Shown: piece by piece, positions 8,760-17,186 of the stretch
Position numbering within the stretch: the stretch's first letter is position 1
How the letters are laid out: each line of letters begins with the position of its first letter
Source of the DNA: Ferruginibacter sp.
Lineage (GTDB): Bacteria > Bacteroidota > Bacteroidia > Chitinophagales > Chitinophagaceae
DNA: 64,000 bases
Assembly (NCBI GenBank): GCA_025963635.1
Contig: JAOQAK010000018.1
Location: 99,720 to 163,719, forward strand
Direction: 5' to 3'
Position numbers and translations under genes: made by a program
The notes under the pieces: generated by a model
Database searches by the model: none
Told to the model about the DNA's origin: nothing
The model's input: the letters and a program-made list of their open reading frames with translations, nothing else

Positions 8760-10664
8760 TTAAAAATGTACGCTGAAACCGCCTGTTGTCCACCTGCGGG
8801 GCATAATGCTTCCCAGCAGATCGCTGTATCGTATGTCCGTGATGTTATTTACTGCCAGGAAAAGATTTATTTTTTTGATGATCGTGTAATTAAGCTTTGC
8901 GTTCAACAAAAAATAGTGACCGGAAATGTTGGCGTTAATTGCACTGGCTGTTTGAGGATCTCTTTTCTTGTAAGCAAAATTGGCAGCAAGACTGATATTT
9001 TTATAAGTATAAATGATGTTGGATTGCATCAGCACACGGGCATGGGAAATGATGTAAAAAGAAGGAACCGGATCACTGCTCACCGATTTTAAAAAAGTAA
9101 TCCCGGCATCAACCAACAGACTTTCATCTTCATTAAATTGATTTCTATACACCAATTCAGTTTCAATTCCACGCGTTGTCACTTTCTTAATATTTTTCGC
9201 CAGCGCATATACGCCATTGGGAACAAGGTTTTCTTTTCGCGGCATATCAGCATACGGGGTGGTTACATAATCAATCACATTATTTTGATCCCTGTAAAAA
9301 CCCGTGACCGAAACTTTGAAATGATTGCTTACAAATGCATCCGCACCGGCTTCATAGCTCCACGAGTTTTCCGTGCCGAGGTTGGGGTTACCGATGCTTC
9401 CGCTTGCGACCACAGGCTTGTTGTAATTATTAAAGCGTTCTGTGAAATCAGCACTGCGTATAGCTCTTCCGGCATTTGCCCGCACCACGAATTTTTTCCA
9501 GTTATATGAAGTGTTTAATTGCGGAAGCAATACAACACCATAATTTTCATCCCAATCCAATCTCAGGCCAGGAGAAATTTTCCAATTGCTTTTGTTAAAA
9601 AACAGGGAAGCAAAGGTGGCGCCATGATGTGTTGCATGATCGCCCCGGTCATTGGAGGTAATAGATCTTCTATCAAGTTGGGTCCCCATGCTAACGGTAA
9701 AGTACTGGCTCACCTTTTGTGAACGGAGCCATTGCACTACAAAATTGCCTGATTTATTATTGTTGGCGATCGACAAGGGATTAAATAAATAATGGTCATT
9801 GGTTGCCTTGTACATGATATCCACTTGCTGGCTGTATTTTTCTGTTTGTTGTTTTAATTGCAACTGGTTCCACCAGGATTTTACTTGTTCAGTGGCGGTG
9901 TCACTTTTGAAGGTAGTATAGAAATTTTGTGCTGCGAAGTCGCGGGTATCGAAACTACTTCTTAGCGAAAGTTGCCAGTTATTTTTTAACGCGAATGCGA
10001 TTGATCCGCTAAAAGTATGATTGTGCAGGTAACCTCTATTGCGGCCTCTTAATAACTGGCCGGTTGTATTGTTGCTCAGAATTCCCAAAGCAGCGTTCAC
10101 AGTAGGACCGGTGGTTTGAAAACCAGCATTCGCATTTACAAATCCATATTCACCCAGTGCCATTCCGATACTTGTGTTGGTGCTTTTCTCCTTTTTATAC
10201 TGGTTAAATGTTTTAGTAATGATATTGATCACCCCACCAACAGCTTCGGCCCCATAAACGGCTGCAGCAGGCCCTCGCAAAATTTCAATGCGATCAATTT
10301 CGGAAGGTGCCACTGGTATATAAGAAGAGAAATGCCCGGTCACGGGGTCATTCACTTTGATGCCATCCAGCAATACCAACACCTGCTGAAAAGTGCCGCC
10401 TCTTATCACAATATCACTTTGTGCACCCATTGGCCCACGAGACTGCACTTCAACACCGGGAACATATTTCAATAGTTCATCGATAGAATTTACCGGTAAT
10501 TGCCGGAACATTTTTCCGTCGATAACGGTAATGCTTCTTCCTGTCTCACTGATTTTTTGAGCTGCCCTGGTGGCAGTAATGGTTACGGGATCAAGTTCTG
10601 TGGGGGTTTGTGCAAAGGCACGTACCGATGCAAAAATGCATAACGGCAGCAAAATTTTTCTCAT
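8760..10664 (-). CDS. TonB-dependent outer-membrane receptor (BtuB/CirA-like)
   Basis: Outer-membrane gated channel that imports a scarce ligand using TonB energy. The signal peptide MRKILLPLCIFASVRAFA is followed by a TonB-box-like start and the plug domain: LPVNSIDELLKYVPGVEVQSRG, VLLDGIKVNDP, IDRIEILRGPAAAVYGAEAVGGVINIITK. The rest is a beta-barrel ending in GGFSVHF with a terminal Phe. It lacks the N-terminal carboxypeptidase-like domain of SusC proteins, so it belongs to the smaller (~640 aa) siderophore/cobalamin class. I prefer the ATG at 10664; the longer frame's ATG at 10694 lies inside a palindrome arm. It may be co-transcribed with panB (78 bp upstream). Ligand unknown; no cobalamin riboswitch was seen. 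Confidence 0.9.
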   Translation of the reverse strand: MRKILLPLCIFASVRAFAQTPTELDPVTITATRAAQKISETGRSITVIDGKMFRQLPVNSIDELLKYVPGVEVQSRGPMGAQSDIVIRGGTFQQVLVLLDGIKVNDPVTGHFSSYIPVAPSEIDRIEILRGPAAAVYGAEAVGGVINIITKTFNQYKKEKSTNTSIGMALGEYGFVNANAGFQTTGPTVNAALGILSNNTTGQLLRGRNRGYLHNHTFSGSIAFALKNNWQLSLRSSFDTRDFAAQNFYTTFKSDTATEQVKSWWNQLQLKQQTEKYSQQVDIMYKATNDHYLFNPLSIANNNKSGNFVVQWLRSQKVSQYFTVSMGTQLDRRSITSNDRGDHATHHGATFASLFFNKSNWKISPGLRLDWDENYGVVLLPQLNTSYNWKKFVVRANAGRAIRSADFTERFNNYNKPVVASGSIGNPNLGTENSWSYEAGADAFVSNHFKVSVTGFYRDQNNVIDYVTTPYADMPRKENLVPNGVYALAKNIKKVTTRGIETELVYRNQFNEDESLLVDAGITFLKSVSSDPVPSFYIISHARVLMQSNIIYTYKNISLAANFAYKKRDPQTASAINANISGHYFLLNAKLNYTIIKKINLFLAVNNITDIRYSDLLGSIMPRRWTTGGFSVHF

Positions 10665-10691
10665 AATTATATTTAAAACGCTTTCAGTTTT

Positions 10692-10735
10692 CATAGATAG
10701 TTTACACCTTTTTTAAAAGGTGTAAACTATCTATG
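10692..10735. repeat. Perfect 21-bp inverted repeat between panB and TonB receptor
   Basis: Two exactly complementary 21-nt arms (10692-10712 and 10715-10735) around a TT centre; the inner part is GTTTACACCTTTT, shared with the hairpin at 7141-7170. It lies 6 bp after the panB stop and 27 bp before the preferred start of the receptor gene. No T-run follows on either strand. It could stabilise the panB 3' end or reduce read-through. Confidence 0.85.
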
Positions 10736-10741
10736 AAGGGG

Positions 10742-11560
10742 TTAGTATTGTTCCTGTTCATTTGGGAAGTCCCTGCTTTTTACATCGCTGATATATTGTT
10801 TTACAGCGCCGGATATCTGTTCATCAAGATTTAAGTAACGTCTTAAAAAACGTGGTTTAAAATCAGTGTTAATACCTAGCATGTCATGCATTACTAATAC
10901 CTGGCCATCGCAAAATCCACCGGCGCCGATGCCAATGGTGGGGATAGATAAGCTCTCTGTTACTTCTTTGGCAAGTGCAGCCGGAATCTTCTCCAGTACA
11001 ATTGCGAAACAGCCGGCTTCCTGTAACAACAGTGCATCTTTCCTGAGTTTGTCTGCTTCTGCTTCGCCGGTAGCCCTTACTACATAGGTGCCGAATTTAT
11101 TGATTGATTGCGGTGTTAGGCCAAGATGTCCCATTACAGGGATGCCTGCACTCACTATCTTCTTTACTGAGTCGATCACTTCTTCGCCGCCTTCCAGCTT
11201 TACAGTATGCCCGCCACTTTCCTTCATGATTTTGATGGCCGAAGCCAGCGCTATTTCCGAGTTAGATTGATAATAACCAAAAGGGATATCCACAACAATC
11301 AGGCTTCTTTCGCGGGCCCGCACCACACTTTGCGCATGATAGATCATCTGGTCTAAAGTAATGGGCAGGGTAGTGGCATGCCCCGCCATTACATTACTGG
11401 CGCTGTCGCCCACTAATATGATATCAATTCCCGCTGAATCAAATAATTTGGCAAAAGAAAAATCATACGCAGTAATCATGGAGATCTTTTCCCCTGCTGC
11501 CTTCATTTTCTGGATGGTATTGGTGGTTACCCTTTTGTATTCAGTTTCTATCGGTGGCAT
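10742..11560 (-). CDS. panB: 3-methyl-2-oxobutanoate hydroxymethyltransferase
   Basis: First committed step of pantothenate (vitamin B5/CoA) synthesis: transfers a hydroxymethyl group from methylene-tetrahydrofolate to 2-oxoisovalerate, making ketopantoate. The 272 residues match the family. Motifs: [32 protein letters not shown] (metal-binding Asp), [39 protein letters not shown] with the catalytic Glu, [21 protein letters not shown]. The start [20 protein letters not shown] is preceded by a good Bacteroidota promoter. panC, two steps further, is 5 kb away on the same strand with polyphosphate genes in between; panD/panE are not in the window. Confidence 0.95.
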   Translation of the reverse strand: MPPIETEYKRVTTNTIQKMKAAGEKISMITAYDFSFAKLFDSAGIDIILVGDSASNVMAGHATTLPITLDQMIYHAQSVVRARERSLIVVDIPFGYYQSNSEIALASAIKIMKESGGHTVKLEGGEEVIDSVKKIVSAGIPVMGHLGLTPQSINKFGTYVVRATGEAEADKLRKDALLLQEAGCFAIVLEKIPAALAKEVTESLSIPTIGIGAGGFCDGQVLVMHDMLGINTDFKPRFLRRYLNLDEQISGAVKQYISDVKSRDFPNEQEQY

Positions 11561-11614
11561 TCAAATGATTTTGAGATGGAGATGAAATATGAACTTGCTT
11601 TTAGTAAAGAAGTG

Positions 11615-11646
11615 CAAATATATTACTCTTCTATTTTGTTTGTAAA
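11615..11646 (-). promoter_or_regulatory. Predicted panB promoter
   Basis: On the minus strand, TTTA (11643-11646) is followed after 20 bp by TATATTTG (11615-11622), close to the Bacteroidota pattern TTTG-N19-21-TAnnTTTG. It lies about 55 bp before the panB start. Confidence 0.5.
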
Positions 11647-11710
11647 GCTATATTTTGCAGGTGGCAGAGTTGCCTGAAAATTGGATTGGTCAATTACAAA
11701 TAGAAGCGTA

Positions 11711-12613
11711 TTAGTTCCTGCTGCTTCCGTTGCCAGGCTTTACTTCTTCCCATAAATGCCTTATCAGTCCATCGGCTAAACCGATTTTGGGCACGTAAAT
11801 CTGTTCGGCGCCGGCCCATCGCATCACATTGATATAGATCTGGATAGCGGGTACAATTACATCGGCCCTGTCTGAACGCAAGCCATATTTTGATATTCTT
11901 TCAGATAGGATGACGCTGCTTAATTCTTTATAGTAATCTCTCAACAATTCCAGTGATAGCGGCTTTCCGTCTTTTTTCTTGCTCATCGAAAAGACCTTGT
12001 TGATATTACCTCCGCTCCCGATCGCCACCACTTCCTTTTGCCCTTTGATTACATTTCTTAAGATATCCTTCATGTCTTCCCAATCGTTATCAGTAACCAT
12101 ATTCTTCAGTAATCGAATAGTGCCGATGTTGAAAGATTTTTTATAAATTAGAATGCCGTTGCTAAAGAAAGAAAGCTCGGTGCTTCCGCCGCCCACATCG
12201 ATGTATAAGTAACTGTGATCATTGTCCAGATTTTCGGCAACATGGTTTTCGTAGACCAGTCCGGCTTCCAGGTCGCCGGTGATCACTTCAATTTCAATGG
12301 AAGTTTCCAACTTTACTTTACGGATAATATCCGAGGCGTTTTTAGCATCCCGCATTGCGCTGGTTGCGCAGGCCTTAATATGGGTGACCTCGTAGGCATT
12401 ACACAAATGTTTATAAGCCTTCATCGTCTGCAATATCATCCCAATTTTGGGTTTGGAAATAATACCCAATTCAAACACATCAAAACCAAGCCGTAACGGT
12501 ACCCTCACCAGGTTAATTTTATTAAAGGCAGTTTCGCCCTTATAATCTGTAGATACTTCCGTGATTAAAAGCCTTGCCGCGTTACTACCTATATCGATTG
12601 CTGCTAATCTCAT
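11711..12613 (-). CDS. ppx: Exopolyphosphatase, Ppx/GppA family
   Basis: Hydrolyses terminal phosphates of inorganic polyphosphate, or pppGpp in the GppA branch. The 300-residue protein is the short, single-unit form of the ASKHA-fold family: phosphate-1 loop AAIDIGSNAARLLI at the N-terminus, the middle motif YLYIDVGGGSTELSFF, and VVAIGSGGNINKV as the adenosine-type motif. ADVIVPAIQIYINVMRW is typical of the C-terminal end. It lacks the HD-like extension of long Ppx proteins. It is placed 206 bp downstream of ppk1 on the same strand, so synthesis and breakdown of polyphosphate are encoded side by side. The family cannot be split into Ppx or GppA activity by eye. Confidence 0.85.
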   Translation of the reverse strand: MRLAAIDIGSNAARLLITEVSTDYKGETAFNKINLVRVPLRLGFDVFELGIISKPKIGMILQTMKAYKHLCNAYEVTHIKACATSAMRDAKNASDIIRKVKLETSIEIEVITGDLEAGLVYENHVAENLDNDHSYLYIDVGGGSTELSFFSNGILIYKKSFNIGTIRLLKNMVTDNDWEDMKDILRNVIKGQKEVVAIGSGGNINKVFSMSKKKDGKPLSLELLRDYYKELSSVILSERISKYGLRSDRADVIVPAIQIYINVMRWAGAEQIYVPKIGLADGLIRHLWEEVKPGNGSSRN

Positions 12614-12698
12614 GTCGTTATTGGGTTAGTGTGATGTTTCGCCTGCCAGGGGTAATTGTTCTTTTGATCTAATCGCCCGGGCAAGTAAATTTTCTTTG

Positions 12699-12706
12699 CA
12701 AAGATA
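12699..12706 (-). promoter_or_regulatory. Possible -7 element upstream of ppx
   Basis: On the minus strand this reads TATCTTTG (TAnnTTTG), followed by C, about 85 bp before the ppx start. No TTTG at -33 was found; the upstream sequence there is the simple repeat. Confidence 0.3.
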
Positions 12707-12711
12707 GATAG

Positions 12712-12789
12712 TTGATGGTAAGGTTGAAGGTTGAAGGTTGGAAGAGGTTGATGGTTGATGGTTGATTGCGGAAGGACTGATGGTTGAAG
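12712..12789. repeat. Simple-sequence stretch of GGTTGAA / GGTTGAT units
   Basis: The ppx-ppk1 spacer contains back-to-back and near copies of GGTTGAAGGTTGAAGGTTGG and then GGTTGATGGTTGATGGTTGA. It is low-complexity, of 6-7 bp period, with no reading frame crossing it. A similar but distinct stretch lies at 50341-50390. Such stretches may vary in copy number between strains. Confidence 0.7.
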
Positions 12790-12819
12790 TGAACCATTGA
12801 CCTGCTTTCCCCGATTATC

Positions 12820-14886
12820 TTAGCTGTTCACCTTTCGATACAGGTAATTGTAGGTTTCCACCTGTGAACGGATTTTTTTGGTATTGCGTGGATTGATGTA
12901 ATTGTTCTCCAGTTGATTGTCTAGTTTTCTTGCTTTGATATTGTCGGATAACTGGATTTGTAAGATATCTTTTAATTCCTGCCGGATATCTTTGTTGAAT
13001 ACCGGGCAGGCTACTTCAATACGGTGATCGATATTTCTAACCATCCAGTCGGCGGAAGAAATAAACACTTTTTCATCTCCATCATTGTGAAAGATCATCA
13101 CCCTCGCGTGTTCGAGATACTCATCCACAATACTGATGGCCTGTACCGGGTGCTTGTACTTCTTGTTTTCTGTGAGCATGCAAAAGATGCCTCTCACTAC
13201 CATCCTGATTTCAACGCCGGCCCGGGCAGCTTCTGTTAATTTTTCAATCAACAATTCATCGCTTAATGAATTAATTTTTAAAGTTATGGCAGCCGGCTTT
13301 TTAGCTTTTGCCGACCGGATTTCTTTGGAGATCAGCTGGATGAGCTGTCGCCTCATATTAACCGGGCTCACCAGCAATGTTTTGCAGGCTCTTAGGAAAC
13401 GTGCCCGGGCTTTAGGCTGTTCCAGGTAGTGGAAAATCCTGTTTACATCCGCCATAATACTCTTGTTTGCAGTTAACAGGCAATGATCTGCGTAAATGGT
13501 GGCGGTACGCTCATTGAGGTTGCCGGTACTTACAAATCCATAAAGAATTGTACGGTCCTTCGATACCTTTTTTATAAGGCAAAGCTTACAATGTACTTTC
13601 ATGTTGGGGACACCAATGAGCACTTTTGCACCTGCTTCTTCCAGTTCTTTCTTCCATTCAAGATTGGCTTCTTCATCAAACCTGGCCCTTAATTCTATTA
13701 CAGCAGTTACCTGTTTGCCGTTGCGTACGGCGTTGGTGATGGCATTAATGATTTTGGAACGGGGAGCAAGCCGGTAACAGGTGATCTTTATACTGGTGAC
13801 TTCCGGATCAATGGCTGCTTCTCTTAACAAATCCGTTACACTATCATAGGAATGATAAGGAAAACTTAGCAGCACATCTTTTTGTAAAACGATCTCTGAA
13901 ACGCTGTTCACATTTCTTAGGTCAGGATGCACAAACGGCTTTTTTCGGGCACTTTTTTGTTGAAAGACCGATTCGGGGAAATCAATAAAATCTTTAAAAT
14001 TATGGATGCGGCCGCCCGGGATAAGGTTGTCTTTTTCGGAAAGTTCCAGTCGCTTTACCAGGTAGGTGAGCAGCGAAGCATCGATCTCCTTATCGAACGA
14101 AAAACGCACGGGTTTACCTTTTTTCCGGTTCTTGATTCCCTTCTCAATCTTTTCCATCAGGGAAGTTGCCACATCATTATCGATATCGATTTCTGCATCA
14201 CGGGTAACTTTTATCAGGTGGGCAGAAAATACATCATACCCGAAAAAAGAAAAAATAAAAGGGAGGCAAAAACGGATCACATCTTCCAGCAAAATAATGT
14301 GCTTCTCATTCTGGCGGGAAGGCAGGATGATAAACCTCGATAAGCGTCGGGAAGGCACTGATACCAGAGCAAAACGTTGGGGTATGCTATAGTCTTTTTT
14401 GGATAGCTTACAGGCAAGATAAATGGATTTATCATTCAGTATCGGAAAGGCCTGTATGCTTTCGATCATCAGCGGAACGATATTACTCCTGATCTCGTCG
14501 TTAAAATAAGTGATGATGAACTTCTTTTGTTGCCGGGTAAGTTGGCGTTCATTGACAAGAAAGATCTTTTGTTTTTTTAGCTCCCGTAGTATCTCGTTCC
14601 ATATACGGTCAAACTCTTTTTGTTGTTCAATTACTTTTACCTGGATGTCCTGCAATATCATACCCGGAGAAACTTCAAGATGCATATTGCCCTTGCTACC
14701 TACCGAAATCATTCGTTTGAGCGTTGCTACCCGAACACGGAAAAACTCATCAAGATTATTAGAAAAAATGCCGAGAAAGCGGATTCTTTCTCTTAGTGGA
14801 ACGGTTTCGTCAGCAGCCTCCTGTAGCACCCTGCTGTTAAAAGACAACCAACTAATATCCCGCACTATTGTCTTTTGCTTTAACAA
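12820..14886 (-). CDS. ppk1: Polyphosphate kinase 1
   Basis: Makes inorganic polyphosphate from ATP reversibly, at the membrane. The 688 residues match the family. The N-terminal domain begins DISWLSFNSRVLQEAADETVPLRERIRFLGI, the usual opening, and FFRVRVATLKRM follows. The catalytic domains have the PLD-type fold: SFPYHSYDSVTDLLREAA, ITCYRLAPRSKII, the phospho-accepting His in NMKVHCKLCLIKK, STGNLNERTATIYADH, and the second conserved His in YLEHARVMIFHN. SADWMVRNIDHRIEVACPVF near the C-terminus is diagnostic. It is paired with ppx downstream. Confidence 0.95.
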   Translation of the reverse strand: MLKQKTIVRDISWLSFNSRVLQEAADETVPLRERIRFLGIFSNNLDEFFRVRVATLKRMISVGSKGNMHLEVSPGMILQDIQVKVIEQQKEFDRIWNEILRELKKQKIFLVNERQLTRQQKKFIITYFNDEIRSNIVPLMIESIQAFPILNDKSIYLACKLSKKDYSIPQRFALVSVPSRRLSRFIILPSRQNEKHIILLEDVIRFCLPFIFSFFGYDVFSAHLIKVTRDAEIDIDNDVATSLMEKIEKGIKNRKKGKPVRFSFDKEIDASLLTYLVKRLELSEKDNLIPGGRIHNFKDFIDFPESVFQQKSARKKPFVHPDLRNVNSVSEIVLQKDVLLSFPYHSYDSVTDLLREAAIDPEVTSIKITCYRLAPRSKIINAITNAVRNGKQVTAVIELRARFDEEANLEWKKELEEAGAKVLIGVPNMKVHCKLCLIKKVSKDRTILYGFVSTGNLNERTATIYADHCLLTANKSIMADVNRIFHYLEQPKARARFLRACKTLLVSPVNMRRQLIQLISKEIRSAKAKKPAAITLKINSLSDELLIEKLTEAARAGVEIRMVVRGIFCMLTENKKYKHPVQAISIVDEYLEHARVMIFHNDGDEKVFISSADWMVRNIDHRIEVACPVFNKDIRQELKDILQIQLSDNIKARKLDNQLENNYINPRNTKKIRSQVETYNYLYRKVNS

Positions 14887-14949
14887 GAGAAAATGTTTTG
14901 ATGATGGACGAAATTACAGGGTTGAACTTACAAAAGTTGGAAAACAACG

Positions 14950-15987
14950 TTAAGTTTTCGCGGATTCCCCGGAAGGAAGGGAGTGCTTTGCACGGCGGCT
15001 GTTATAATAAGGCAGGGCTACCAGGGAAATAAAACCTACCAAAAGAATGATTGAAAACTGTGCAATCCATTGGAGCAGGCCATTGGCATACCCATGTCCC
15101 TCATCTATTCCGTACAACTCCATTACTCCCATGATAAACCATGGATAAGTTCCAATTCCGCCGGGTGTAATGATCATACCAATACTGGCAAAAGCCAATA
15201 CAGGGAAGGCAGCGGCAACCGGCAGGCCGGATGTTTCCGGGATCACAAAAAAACCAAGATAAGTACCCGCTGCATAACAAAGCCATATAAAAATACTGTG
15301 GAAAATAAAGGATTTCTTATTCTGCATATGTCGCACGCTGCTCAAACCTGCTCCCACCCCTTTGAAAAGTATATTTACTTTTTTTATAAAAACGATGTGG
15401 CTGAATTTTTTGAAAATGTATTTTAAAACAAAGTACACAAGTACAAAGGCGGCCACAATGATAACCAGTTTAATGATGGTGGATTGCTTGTCGCCGGACA
15501 AAAAATTAGTCTGGATGGTAGTTTTCGCGTATTCCCCGATAATGCTCAATTGTGTAACAACGGCAATGATAAATACCACTATCAGTGATACCACATCCAC
15601 AGCTCTTTCTACCAATATGGTTCCTACGAGTTTATCAGCGGGCACTTTTTCGTATTTTCCTAAAATTGTACATTTTAATACTTCTCCGAGACGGGGAACG
15701 GCGAGATTGGCAAGATAACCCACCATTACGGCGAAAAAGGTGTTAACAAGGCCCGGATTGTACCCCATGGGCTTCATTAGAATCTTCCACCGGATCGCCC
15801 TGCTGACATGGCTCGCGATCAGTATAAAAAATACCGGTATATAGAGGTAATAGCGTGCGGTTTTTAGAGCGGTTTTACATTCTTCCCAGTTCTTTTCACC
15901 CATTTTATGGATACTCCACCACACCAGGAAAATACCAAGTCCTAAGAAAAACAGATATTTCAAAATTGTAAGTACCGCTTTTTTCAT
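14950..15987 (-). CDS. Lysylphosphatidylglycerol synthetase-type flippase-like membrane protein (UPF0104)
   Basis: About 345 residues with roughly eight membrane segments, starting MKKAVLTILKYLFFLGLGIFLVWWS. Family features are HVSRAIRWKILMKPMGY, NTFFAVMVGYLANLAVPRLGEVLKC (the conserved N-x-x-x-P-x-R-x-G-E pattern), and FASIGMIITPGGIGTYPWF. This is the membrane domain also found at the N-terminus of MprF; the stand-alone form in Bacteroidota has no proven substrate and may move a lipid or glycan intermediate. The ATG at 15987 is preferred over the TTG four codons upstream. Gene order ppx-ppk1-this gene-panC is on one strand with short gaps. Confidence 0.82.
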   Translation of the reverse strand: MKKAVLTILKYLFFLGLGIFLVWWSIHKMGEKNWEECKTALKTARYYLYIPVFFILIASHVSRAIRWKILMKPMGYNPGLVNTFFAVMVGYLANLAVPRLGEVLKCTILGKYEKVPADKLVGTILVERAVDVVSLIVVFIIAVVTQLSIIGEYAKTTIQTNFLSGDKQSTIIKLVIIVAAFVLVYFVLKYIFKKFSHIVFIKKVNILFKGVGAGLSSVRHMQNKKSFIFHSIFIWLCYAAGTYLGFFVIPETSGLPVAAAFPVLAFASIGMIITPGGIGTYPWFIMGVMELYGIDEGHGYANGLLQWIAQFSIILLVGFISLVALPYYNSRRAKHSLPSGESAKT

Positions 15988-16098
15988 AATCGGCACCAAA
16001 TTACGAAGTTATGTTGATAGTGAGCGCTTTAAGAACTGGTTGCCGGATTGCTTTTTCCCAGCGATTTCTCGCTTAAATGATGTGCATAAAGCTCCTTA

Positions 16099-16950
16099 TC
16101 AGGATGCCTGGATTAGTAGATTGTCTATTAGCCTTATGTCATTTAGATATGCAGCTGCTAAAGTTACAAGAGGTGTTGTGCCATCCCAGCTTTGTAGAAT
16201 TTCAAGGGTTTCACTCTTGGCTATTTCCACATAATCTACTTTGAACCCTGCTTCGGATAGATTTTGCCGGGCGCTTTGAGTTAACAGGCGGGTATCACCG
16301 AGTTTGATATTATCTTTTATGGTAAGTAGTGCATGGTAAATTGCTGTCGCAGTTTTTCTTTCCGTTTGATTTAACCTGAGGTTACGGCTGCTCATGGCCA
16401 GGCCATCCGGCTCACGCAGGGTGGGGCAAACAATTACCTCCGTATCGATGCCAAGCAAACTGATTAGCTTTTTTAATACCATACATTGCTGGAAATCTTT
16501 TTGGCCCAGGTACAATTTACCCGGCATCACGATTTCCAATAAGCGGTTTACTACCTGGCAAACGCCCTGAAAATGGCCCGGACGGAATTGGCCTTCAAGG
16601 ATCCTTTCCAAGGGTCCGAGATCGTACTGCCGGATTATATCAATACCATTGGGATAAATATCCATTACGGATGGCAAAAATAATATGTCGCATGCCGATT
16701 GCTCTAATAGGCATATGTCATTTTCGATTGTACTGGGATATTTTTCAAAATCTTTGGGATCATTGAACTGTGTTGGGTTCACAAAAATACTGCATATGAC
16801 CAGTTGGTTTTCGTTGCGGGCTTTTGTTATAAGACTGATATGGCCACTATGCAAAGCACCCATTGTTGGAATAAAACCTGTTGCTTGCCTGGGCGTTTCT
16901 TTTGCAAGGAGATAAGAACGAAGGTCTGCAGGCCGTTTAAATATGATCAT
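16099..16950 (-). CDS. panC: Pantothenate synthetase
   Basis: Joins pantoate and beta-alanine with ATP to give pantothenate. The 283-residue length is normal. The ATP-binding motif PTMGALHSGHISLI occupies residues ~28-41 (HxGH = HSGH), then CSIFVNPTQFNDPKDFEKYP, FLPSVMDIYPNG, LEGQFRPGHFQGVCQVVNRL, LGQKDFQQCMVLK, and the KMSKS-like MSSRNLRLN. The start MIIFKRPADLRSYL is typical. It reads away from the glycogen-synthase-like gene at 17187, sharing a 236-bp divergent intergenic region. Confidence 0.95.
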   Translation of the reverse strand: MIIFKRPADLRSYLLAKETPRQATGFIPTMGALHSGHISLITKARNENQLVICSIFVNPTQFNDPKDFEKYPSTIENDICLLEQSACDILFLPSVMDIYPNGIDIIRQYDLGPLERILEGQFRPGHFQGVCQVVNRLLEIVMPGKLYLGQKDFQQCMVLKKLISLLGIDTEVIVCPTLREPDGLAMSSRNLRLNQTERKTATAIYHALLTIKDNIKLGDTRLLTQSARQNLSEAGFKVDYVEIAKSETLEILQSWDGTTPLVTLAAAYLNDIRLIDNLLIQAS

Positions 16951-17115
16951 GCTTTATATGTTTTGCTCCGGATATAATTGCTCATATTTCATAACCAGTG
17001 AACGTTTTCGAATTACCAAATAGGTGTTTAAGGATTAACATTTTATAAAGAGCGTTTACCCGCAGCTGTTCGCAAATGTGCCCAGGTTGGGAATGCGACC
17101 CAAATGTAAGCGTAT

Positions 17116-17145
17116 ATTGATTGTAATAAAATTATTGTAACTTTG
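17116..17145 (+). promoter_or_regulatory. Predicted promoter of the glycogen-synthase-like gene
   Basis: ATTG (17116-17119) and TAACTTTG (17138-17145) are spaced 18 bp apart and fit the Bacteroidota -33/-7 pattern. The start codon follows 41 bp later. Confidence 0.45.
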
Positions 17146-17186
17146 CCGCCCTTAGGAAACCCACAAGATTCACCAATCAAGCACAA

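Noticed and set aside
10664..10741. Cobalamin riboswitch before the TonB receptor
   Set aside because: The leader is too short and lacks the B12-box; only a simple palindrome is present.
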